A DNA stretch of 64,000 nucleotides from Candidula unifasciata (Eukaryota; Mollusca; Gastropoda; Stylommatophora; Geomitridae): contig CAJHNH020006924.1 in assembly GCA_905116865.2 (NCBI GenBank), forward strand, positions 125,001 through 189,000. The letters are read 5' to 3'. Under the pieces are notes generated by a model. The model was not told the origin of the DNA. It saw only the letters and a list, made by a program, of their open reading frames with translations, and made no database searches. This document shows positions 23,301 to 35,300 of this stretch, in pieces. Within the stretch, counting starts at the first letter, position 1. The number at the start of each line of letters is the position of its first letter. The translations under genes were made by a program, and so were the position numbers.

Positions 23301-26300
23301 TGTAATTCTGTTCTTGGTGGTGTGTATTAGACACTGATCATCTGCAAAAAGAAGTTCCTTGATTTCTGCAGTGTCTGTATTTGCCTCCTGTGATATTCTA
23401 CCCATGTTAAGTAATGAATAGTAATGGTGAGAGGACACATTCCTGTCTGACACCTGATAAGATGGGAAACCAGTCTGAAACCACTGATTATCTTGGTAAA
23501 GAGCTATAATATTATCCAACAGTTGATCTCGAATACCATAATTTTCTACAATTTTGTACAGTATGTACAAGCTGTCGAAGAATTCTATTCTTTCTTCAAG
23601 CTTATATGTATCATTACATGGAGCGTATACTTGGATGTATGTTAACCTTTTCCTGCCTAGTACTAGTCCGACGCTCATAATTTTTTCTGATTTGTAGTCT
23701 GTTTCTAGTATAAATGTAGCTATTTCTGGAGCAATGATGAAACCCACTCCATGTTTGTTAGTCTCATTCGGTTGGGTGCCTCTCCATGAAAAAGTATAGT
23801 TTTTATGGAATTTTTGTCATACCTTGCCCTCTTTTTCTTATATCCGATATCCCCATGATTAAATTTTTTTTTTTTAACCATCAATTCTGCCAGTTCAGTC
23901 TCTTTGTCTCCCATTCCGCTGATGTTCCAAGTAGCCATCCTAAACGTTGTTCTATCTCGTTGTTCTTTAACGTTGCTGGTCTATGTCCGCAAGAGTCTGT
24001 CCTATAATCATGTTTCTCGAGTAGTAGCAATCAAATACACCACTGCTGGCTTGCTAGGCCCGTCGCATGGCGGGGCAGGAAAAAAAGTCTGATCTGGTTG
24101 GTGCCCGTCTCTTTCCAGGTGAGCCATTGCCCCATTAGCCTAAAACCTTGCAGCTTCAGTTTTCCGGCGTGTAACAGATAGAATAAAATTCTCATCTCTG
24201 ACACTTTCCCAAGTGGGTTCATGGGCCCCACTGTGAGAAAACAGGTACAGACCCACTGCCTGTCGAGTTGACTAATAGGGGGCTTCCTTTGAAGTCAGAG
24301 CGCATCTGCCTGACAGGCAAGGGACCCACAGTCTGCATACAATTAAGCTATATCTGTAAAACTGATGTGTACACAACACTCAGGTTCTGGAACAAGACTT
24401 AAAGTCTAGAGGTGAGCGAACAACCAGAACTTTCTGACAGAGCTTATAGCCGGCCAACGCAAAGAGGAAGATCTCTGAAACTTCCTGAGAATTAGAAATT
24501 AGAAAGGCAGATGTGCCTTTCCACTGTAACACTCTTTACTCTGAATGCTGGTCTGGATTTGTTCTTTCAATATTCAGTCTTTTACTTTTATCTCAAGAGA
24601 AGATAGCTGGTCATTTCATTTCCTTTCTTACTTGTGTCTTCCATGACCCACTTCTTATTATTTCATCTGCACCAAGCCTTTCTAGACATATTCCCTGCTT
24701 TTGCAACCAAATCTTTTAGATGGGTAGCTGATATGCTCAGTAGGATGAGGTGTTTCAATTGTTTACTGCCCCTAAGAACTCCTCTTCTAACACAGTCAAA
24801 TTATTTCATTCAAACTGTCAAAAATATTTAAATAGTGCAAACTGTAATCTAATTCTCATCTGACACAGTTGTAAGAAACTGAGGATCTGGAACTGGGAAA
24901 GTGAGACTCATGCTTACCAGAATATCTATGAATGCATATACAAAAAGTAAATTCAAAGTTCCAGGTACTTGCCAATTTGGCCTTTTCATGTTCAAATTCC
25001 TCCTGAATACGCTGACGTTCCTCAGAGATTGTGGCTTCAGTGAGCTGGACATCTTCCTGTTTTTGTATTTCAAGGGCAGCGTTGAGTTTCTGTTGTTCTT
25101 GGGTCTGCAACTCAAGAAGCTGCTTCTGCAGCTGCTCCACTCGACGGAATGAATGGGCAATCAATATATTCAGCTCATCCTCTGACAGTTTTCCTTTTGT
25201 ACAACAAAATAAGTTCAGGATAAAATAACAAATAAATAATCCCCCCTCCCCCGGCTTGTTTTATCTCTTTTACTGTACCATCTCAAAATTATTTCCACAA
25301 GTAGTAATTTGTTGATGAAAACACATTAATCATTCGAACCCCAGATTTTCCCAATAATGGATTATTGCTAATGTATCACTTTTAATAAAGAGTATAACAA
25401 TATTTTGCTATGAAACCTTGACTTACTATAAACTGCATTAAAACACTTTGCACTACTTATCTTTAGTCTCATTCTGCCTTTCAGCCTCAGAGGTTTTGAA
25501 AAGACATCATCTGCTAGCTTCATGTACTACATAAATGCTGGTATTTAGGGCCTCAGATATTCCATCTATCTATCACTTCCTGCAAGTCTTCAAAACGAAT
25601 ACCCTCATGTTACCTTTATACACTTTCAAAAAACATGATTTAAATGACTGCACAGTCATCTGTATAAAACTGCCATCAGGATCAACAAGGCGATACTTCA
25701 CCTCCATCTGCTGTCCTGGAATTGGATGCATCACCAAAGTATGGCCCAGAGATTAGAGATCAAAGAATGAAGACAAAACAAGTCCAAAAAACAAATACTG
25801 TGCTGAAGATGGATGCAAGCCAGCTGACAAGGATAGTATGATAGGTATGTTGTAAATGGACACAGCTGTCATTTTTATGGTAGAATGAGGACCCAGAGAT
25901 GGGGGAGAAAAAGACTGAGGAGGAGGGCAAGAAAAGGTCAAGGAGATCCCAAAAAAAAAAAAAAAGGCTTGCTGTAAACCTGCTATAATATTCAGTTACC
26001 CAATCACGAAAGGAAAGATCCAGACAGCAGGAACAGCTTGTGAAAAAACCTGTATTCTAAAGGGACAATTATTATACATATTATTTGCTATCTGAAGGGC
26101 TTGCATGAATGATCTCAGACACTGATTATGTCAATTCGCTAATAGCTAACCAACATGTATTACCCAATGTTTGGATTCCCAAATTAAGCTTTCTGTGCAA
26201 TAACTGTGAAAACGTCTGCCATTTCTCTCAAACAGATCTTAATCCTGTTGCTCTAAAGAACAGCAAACCCAGCATTTCTGCCTGTGATTGCCAGTTACTG

Positions 26301-29300
26301 CCTTTATTATACCCCTGTTGCGGTGAAGGCAGGGGGGTCTTTGAGCCTGAGAATTTACGACCACATAGCTAGTGCAGTCGCCCCGACTGTGAAGGTGAGG
26401 ATTTTATTTTTCCCCGACAGAAAAATCCCTAGCCTTCCAGAGGATTTGAACCCAGGTCTGTTGTTTGAGAACGCAGCATTCGAACCGTTTGGCCAGCCGC
26501 TTCTCTCTGCCTGTGACTTGTTTCCATAAATTCACTCACCCGGCATTTCTGCTACAGCTTGTCCCTGAGAAACCTAGATAACAGCTTTGGGTTCTATCTG
26601 CACCTGCAGCGTGTTGAATGGGCCCAGAAAAGAAAGTTTACTAAAAATATCTACTATTTACTAGCATCAGGGAGATTTTGTTTTTTTAATGCCATTTTCA
26701 TCTCAGAATTTGCCCGTAGCCTCAGTGTTTGAATACTGATGAGTCACGCAATACATTCTTTGTATAGGCCCCGGGAAATTTATTCTATTTAATGCTTCAC
26801 ACCATTTGTTTTTTACTGATTACTTCCTTAATATATTTTAAACAGATTTATTAGTGACCTGTGTCGAATAAGTTTATATTTTTGCAAAAGGATTTTTTTC
26901 AGGAACTGCAGCGGGTCCTGCGTTTTTTAATTTTTTAAAGCATTCCGAGGCAAAAAGGTTATTACTTCACAAAAACATGTTTCTTTAATACACATACCTT
27001 GACTAAGTTTTTCTGCTGGCACAAGGCTTTCAATTTCTTTCTGAAACTGTTTCCTTCCTTTCTCCACCAACTCCTTGTACTTCTGTACCATATTTGCTTC
27101 AGCTTCTGCTTGTCGAACCTAGGGAATAAAGATAATAAATTTTTAAAAAAACCTTATAAGTTTCTAGAGAGCCTGTGTGGTGGAAGGATCACATTCAGGC
27201 ATTCTTCTACAGAGTGACCAAATGGAAAGAGAAATTCAATCACAGTGATAAATGGAGGTTTGTGATATCTGTAGCAAAGAACCTCAAAGGCTCAGTATGA
27301 TGAAAAGGGAGGAGAAGAAGGAGAAGAATGCCTGAACATTATAAACATATGGCAGTGAAGACTTCCAAAAACATCATAAAATTCAGTTGTACATTACATG
27401 AGAACATATACTTACAAACCAAAAATTTCTCACATTTAAAAATAATGAATTAAAAAAAAATATTTGAAAAGTTCACCTGTGAATTGACATTTCCTAGCTC
27501 TTTCATGAATTCACTAAGTTGCCTGGAAGCATCTATAACAACTGGATTGTTCTGTGTCACTTGATTGTTTTTTCCTTCCTGTATCACATCCTGCAGTTTT
27601 TCGACACATTTCCTAGAAACAAAAACGGATGAATGTAAATTATTATTTGTACAAATATCAACCAAGCACACACCTAGAAAACAGGAGACCTATCCTTTAA
27701 GCATAAGTACTGTAAATATATAGCAATGAAAGTGATATTTGTGTCTGTATCAGTGACTGAAACCACTCATACAGTTCATTAGAAAACAATGGATCTGATG
27801 GTCTTGCATCTAAATAAAACATCCTGACACCAACTGCCACATATAGCTGTGCTGAAGACAGGAACACAAAGCAAAGGGAAGACTACACCAAAGATGGAAT
27901 AACCGCCTCAAGAACAGCCTTAAATAAATGAAAATCAACTTATGCAATACAACAGAGAGTGCAGACAGAAAATCCTTATTATCTCCTCCAACACTTCAAT
28001 GAGGTGACTGGAGGAAAAGAAGAGAAAAGGAGAGAAGATTATTTTTATATTTTTTTTTTGTAGAGGGAGGCTGAAAGGAGCTGGCTTAACTGAATAATAA
28101 TTAAAAATACGTTTCAAGTAATTAATGCTGAACATGTCTCTATGGCCTAGGGTAAATTAATGCAATTAATGCTGAACTTTTCTCTATGGCCAAAGGTAAA
28201 TTACTGCTGAACTTTTCTTTATGGCCTAAGATATATAAAATGCTGAACTGTTTGTTCTCTTTGGCCTAAGCTAAATTAATGCTGAACTTTTCTCTATGGC
28301 CTAAGCTAAATTAATGCTGAACTTTTCTTTATGGCCTAAAAGGGGAGGGTCTAAGATGAAAATCATAAATTTTGACCATTTTGGGTTTCCATACACAATT
28401 CACAATTATCCACAGTATAAAACAGCTGTGCATAAGGGGTTGAAAAAGGAATGTGTTTTAAAGCTCTATTTCTGCATTTGCTGAAGCATATCTAACTTAT
28501 TTATCTATGTTTTACAGCTCATTATTTATGCAAAAACTTTGAAAAATTGTATCGACTTGTAGTTGACTTAGAGACTTCATCTAAGTTGTAAATTGTTCCG
28601 TTTTATGAGACCTATACATCAAATTTTCATGGCTCACAGCACATAAGACAAATTTTCATTGGTCCGTTTCTTGAGGAAATGCTTTATCTAGCCAATCAGA
28701 GCACTCGTCTCATACAAAACGCCTCTCGCACAGTGACGCTAACCGGCATGTTTGTTGTTATGCACGGAAGTCATTTTTATGGTTGAGACAACAAACTGTA
28801 TAATTATGGGCAAAAGAAAGATAAATAGAGGCTAGAGGCTATAGACCAAGAAAACGTTCTTTTCACGGCAATCAGTACTCTGACAAACACGAACAAGAAG
28901 CTGGAAGTAATGAAATTAGTGGTTTGGATGATAAAAACCGACCATCTACGTCTGCTTCTAAAATGAAACTAGTACCTCAAACCTCGCAGACTGAGTTTGA
29001 TACAGCGGAAGAGCTGACTGGTTTTCGTTTTGTTGACGTTCAGCTTCTTATTAACTTTATAAATACTTTATTGTGCAGTCAGTGTGGGCAACCTCTGGGC
29101 GAGAACAAGTCCTTTGTAACTGAAGAAAGAAGCTTGTTGGCCTCGACGTTCACTTTCCACTGTCAGTGTCAACAAAAAATTTCATTTATGCCCTCTGCAA
29201 AATGTGGGAAGACTTATGAAGTCAACAGAAGGTATACACTTGCTCTTTTTGCTATAGGAAGGAACTATATACATGGCAAGAAATTTCTTGGCAATATGAA

Positions 29301-32300
29301 CATGCCAACAAGTATGCATAAGAGCAGTTGGTCTCTTCACAAGAAGAACATTCTTCATGCTACAGAGACTGTTGCACGCACAAGTATGCAGAGAGTTGCA
29401 GCTGAGATCAGGAAAAGAAAGGAGAAGCCATAACAGTCTCCTGTGATGGTACATGGCAGAGAAGGGGGTTCCAGAGCAAAAATGGTGTGGTCACTCTTCT
29501 CACCGTGGATGGGCCTAACTCAAAAGTTCTTGACACTGCAGTTCTCGGTAATTATTGCAACCCTTGTGCAAAACATAAGAAGACTAAAACTGAGGCTGAG
29601 TTCCAGGCATGGAAGCTTTCTCATGCTCAGAATTGTGATAAGAATCACAGTGGATCTGCAGGTAGCATGGAACCAACTGGAAATGTTCAAGTGAAGTGAG
29701 CAGTTGTATTGTCTGCGCTATGTTTCCTGTCTTGGAGACAGAGACAGTAAATCATTCACTTCAGTTGCAAATGCAGAACCACCTGTGTATACTGATGTTG
29801 ATATTGCAAAACTAGAATGTTGTAGGCATGTGCAGAAGAGAATGGGGCGACACCTTACAAATAAGGTAAATGAGCTGAAGAAGGAGACGTTTATGCACAA
29901 TGGCAAGAGTGTTCGAGGAATTGGTGGAAGGGGTTGTCTGAGGAAAAAGTCAATCCTAAAGATTCAAGGACACTACGGTGCTGCTATTAGAAGAAACACC
30001 AACAATGTGCCTCAGATGCGAAAAGAAATCTGGGCCATATGGCAGCACAGAAACCGTGACCATATCAACTGTGGAGATTGGTGCCCTTCCAAGAATCAGC
30101 CTGCAGCAGATCCTGACAGAAATGCTTTCCCTCCCTATGTGTGTGAAGCCATCAGACCTGTCTTTGAAACACTCACCAGTGAGACCTTACTGTCAAAGTG
30201 TGCTCATGAAGGGACACAAAATACAAATGAGAGTTTTCATAATTCCATTTGGCAAAGATGCCCAAAGACTGGTTTTGTTGGAAGGCCTAGACTAACTCTT
30301 GCAGTTTATGATGCTACTGTGGTTTTTAATGATGGTGAGAGGGGTAGGATACCTATATTTGAGAATCTAGGGATGCCTAGTGGACTCTATACCAGACTTT
30401 GGTTCAGTGAGCTGGATCGAACAAGAATAAACTCAGCAGCTACAAAATTATCACAGAGTGTACGGCAAGCGCGGAGAATAGTGGCTGTCATGCATGAAAA
30501 AGACAAAGAGGATTTTTACCTTGCTGGTGCCCACGAGTAGTCTAGGTTAATTTTACTTCATAGTTCACATCTTGGGACATCACACAAATTATATAAATAG
30601 CTTATGTGCCCGATAGGATGGACTGACTGACATTTTCAGTATGTTAAAACTTTAAAGGCCGTTTTCTTAAAATCATGTTTTCGCACATGTGCGTTACTGT
30701 TATCATGATAATTTCAAAACTATTGGGCCAAATTCACAGAAATTTGGAGGACATGCTCTTCAATAGATGTTGTTTGAAACATGCCATTTTAAAGGGCCCA
30801 ACACCTGAGATCAGCATTTAAATTGAGTTGTGATTTTATGAAACTTCAGAAAAATTGTGGACATCAATATAAGAAAACCTAACACAGATACAGAGATGAC
30901 AGAGGTTCAGATTATAGTTCAACCATATCTGAGCAGCTACACAAACTTTCAGCTCCATACATTGAACAGTTTTTTAGCAGGACTGAAAACGCTACTGAAA
31001 CAAATGCTCTCATCACTTATATATATACCTTCATCAGATGAAAATAAGTATGAAATAAACATACCTAACTTTATTTCTCTGTGATTTATTGTTTGTATGA
31101 TAGATAAGGAAGGTCCTTGCAAAATTTCATAAAGATCTGACCATATTAAGATATATTAAACCATCAGGAAAACTTACATAATTTATGATTTTCTAGCTTG
31201 TTCCGAACTTTTCTCTATGGACTAAGCTAGGACTAGAACCCCATTTTGTGTATAAATCTATACTTTGTTGTTTGATGAAGCAATGGTGCATATTGTTACT
31301 GACATAAAGAACTACTTATACGAACTTGAGTTCCAAAACTTTCTCAGAGGCTCTTAACAACGCCTGTTCTCTCTCTCTGTTTGCTACAGCTACAGCTTCC
31401 CAGGGATCTGTACCAAAAACCTGTGAAAACAAGAAACACAGACAAATAAAGACAAACAAGAAAATCAAGCTAATCATGAAAGAACAAAATTAAATACAAT
31501 TAAATTAAATTATTTTATTTCTTTGTGGCTGAACAGACAAATGTTTTCTTTACACTGAACAGTGTTAATTTCTGGTGGTCTTGGGTTGGAATCCACACCT
31601 GGGGGATTACTCACCTTGGTTCCCATGTTGATCCAGCCTCAGATGGGAACATCACAATTTCCTGGGAAGTAAAGGCGGCTCTTGTGATTTTGACCACATC
31701 ACCTGTTAAGCACTAATTTAGTATACATACAAAATGAGTCCAGCATCACACGCCTGAATCGCCACTGATGTTTAAAAGGGTCCTAAAGAGTGTAGCCCTT
31801 CAACCAACTCATGTCAAGCCCCTTTGAAATTGGCATTACTTAGTCATTTTAACTCTTAGAGTACCAAAGTGCACATATGTGGGGATTTATAACTAATTTA
31901 ACTGCCACTGTTACCCAAGTTTCAAAATATAGAGGAATGAACAGATTCTTGACATATCTGTCAATCATGGACAATTTTTGTCTAAAGATTATCTAAGAAG
32001 AGACATGATGAAATAATAAGTACACCATAGGAAAAGTTAATATTTCAACAACTGGTATAATTACAGCAGTATCCAATTAAACTTTACAAAAAAAGCTGCT
32101 CACATCTTCCACATTGTTCAGGGCTTGTTTAAGTAGCTCACTGTGATGACGAGTGCTTGCAGCTGCTTCTGTCTGTGCTTTCACCGCTTCAGTAACCAAT
32201 ATTTGACTGTTTGCCAACAATTTATGGAGCAGAGTTTCCAGTGCTAAATAAGATGAACAACAGATCAATATACAATATACTAATGAAAAATGATCAGACA

Positions 32301-35300
32301 AAGGCAGTTCACATTTTGTAGGCATGTCATAAGTAGGAGAAAACTAGACAGTCATGACAACAGGTAAACTGGAAGAGAATAGAGGCATGAGGAGACCAAG
32401 GACAGTTTGACATTATGACATGTGTGATCGCTTTCCCCCTCTGGGGTGCTACCTGAAGGATGAGATACTAATATTAATCTTGATGGTAGGCTAACATGGC
32501 AGAAAAAAGATACCCCTTTAACCTCTAGTGAAGTAATTAATAGGCTACCACCTGTAAAGGCTACAGCAACCTGGTGTAACCTGCATTCCAGTGCAGGTGA
32601 AGATGTTATACATGAAGAAACATCTTTATCATAAATGGCTGGTAGTAGATGAGGCAGGAGATAGACAGGATGAATAATGCCACACAGTATGGACTATTAG
32701 AAGAAGGAACAATGATCTCTGATTATTTCTAGGACAGACCTCCGCTAACTGATTTTGTGTATTCTTGTTTGTAATTGTAACACTGTCTGTTCGTGCCACA
32801 TGCTAATGTAGGCTTATAGACACAACAGTCATTTATGACTGTGATAATGTGAAGCTGACTAGTTCTACTTACTGGTGTCATATTTTATCTGATTATATGT
32901 TTATATATTCTACAGGCAGGAAGCTTTTCTGCTTGTTGAATTTCTTTCATCAGTATCAAGATGATTAATTTCATTGCTACTTCACATGCTACAGTCAGAA
33001 GCCATCAGCTCCCAAGTTGTTATGTCAATGTGCAACATTATGATATCCCATGTGCACAAACTTTTGCAACTGGTGCCTAAATCTACTTATGGCTATATTT
33101 TCTTCTTCCATCTTCCAGCAGTCCATAACAAATGTATTTTAAAATAAGCCTAACCATCATATATTATTTACCACAGCTATTTAACTGCTGGCCCACGGGC
33201 CAAATGTGGCAGGCAGAGGTCTAACCCTGAGTACACTTCATTGAATGAACCTGGCATATACAGCCAAGACACCACATTTGGAGCTAAGTAAGCAGCCTGC
33301 GGTGCTTGTTTGATTAAAGTTTTGGTTACTATATCTTCCCAAGAGGTAAAGGATATATCATAAACATCGTAGGTGAAATCTATTCAGTCTTTTCTTTTTT
33401 TGGATAGTGGTGGTTCAATTTTAACCACATGCACAAGAGTGTACAAGTCGGCCTCTGTGGCTTAGGCACTGCAAACGTGCTTCGTAATGCGTGGGTTTGT
33501 CTTGCGTTGGTTTTGACAACGACACCAAGAGCTGGTAGGCCAACATGGCAGAAAAAAGATACCCCTTTAACCTCTAGTGAAGTAATTAATAGGCTACCAC
33601 CTGTAAAGGCTACAGCAACCTGGTGTAACCTGCATTCCAGTGCAGGTGAGGATGTTATACAGGAAGAAACATCTTTATCATAAATGGCTGGCAGTAGATG
33701 AGGCAGGAGACAGACAGATGAATAATGCCACACAGTATGGACTATTAGAAGAAGGAAGAGGGGGTTTGTCTTGCATTGGTTTTGACAGTGGCACCAAGAG
33801 CTGACTTTAGGCAATGGCAAACTACTGAAAGCAAAAACTTGCCTAGAAAAAAACCACAGCAGCCAAAAAATGCTGGGGTTGGTTCTGCAACATCCTGTAA
33901 AGGTTAAGGAACTAACAAAACTAACAAGAGAGCACTAAACACTACAGACTTAGTTTTCACTTTCACTATGGAATTTCTCCATGCATGAGCTTGACCATGT
34001 AGTATTTTTATTATTTAGAAAGAGGGAGGGAGAAAAAGAGGGTCAAAAGGAGGGAAAGGAAAGAAAGACTTGAAACCAAAAAAGAGACAGACAGATAAAT
34101 ATTTCTAACTTTTTTAACATCATTGGATATATGTTCAGTCCCCAGTAAGGCTCAGTTTAAAAGACAAACCTCAGTCTGTTTCATGATGTGGCAACTGTGT
34201 CATCAAGCAGCATTTATTCCTCATATTTAAAAAAAATAAACTGACTGTTTTCCCCCTCCAGGCTGCTACCTGAAAATGTAACACCCCTATGACAGTCACT
34301 GTCTGGATGGAAATATTACAGGAGAAATCTTAGGTCTAACATTCAAACTCTGAAGAAGTTATAATTAGGGCACATACAGTGTACAAGGCTTTCTTTGAGG
34401 TTGAGAATGTAATACATAAAAATAAATAAATAACATCAACAGTACCTGTAACAAAACAAGCTATGATCTTGTTCAACTAAACAAACCTGCACTATTAGCT
34501 TTGTCATCTTCATCTCGTCTCTGTAGCTGAGTCTCCCCAGCACTTGGATCTATCTTTTCCTGAGAGCCTGCTGAACAAACATCAAACTGACATATACTGA
34601 ACATGCAGTCTGCAAGCAGACACTGCTAAATTGTTTAAGCTAGACACTGTCATTAGCATCCTAGCCACCAAGGTAGTAAGTTTTTCTTTCATATACAGAT
34701 AGGAAAGGCAGTTAAGCTTGCAGTTAAACAAGTATAAATGGTTGCCAAACATATATTCTTTATCTATCTCTCTCTCCACCTCTAGGTGTCAGCTAACTTC
34801 ACAGCAAAAAATGCAGACTTTCTATATTTATTCTCCTAGTTTGTACAGTTGCACAGGAATGGTGGTAGTTATCTGGCTGCCAAGACAGGGGTCCTAGTTC
34901 AATGCCAGCAGAGGCAGGGGTGTCTGATCCAAACAGTGGGTACCAATTTTTCTGGGACCCGTCTGGGAAGTCAAGGTGACAGGGAAGGGCCACCTCAACT
35001 CATATATCATGGCTTAGAAAATGTGAAGACCTAACACATCACAATTTAACAAATCTGCCATTCAGCTACACACCACAGACAAACAACTGGTCAGGGAACT
35101 TTAAATAAATTGATGAAAGATATCACAGCAAGTTGATCCTCACAGAGGCAGTGCAGGTAAAGAAAATACAAGCAGGTGGTATACAATGTTACTTACTCAT
35201 TAATTCACTCATGACATCACAATTCAACTGATAAACAACTGTTGCTAAATTCCATCTTATAAAACTAAGATCACGACTGGCAATCAGCTGAGGTTTTATC

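Noticed and set aside
31320..31322. GTATAAG as the donor of MIC60 exon 9
   Set aside because: It matches the donor consensus better but leaves phase 0, which cannot join exon 10; the GTTCGT four bases earlier fits.
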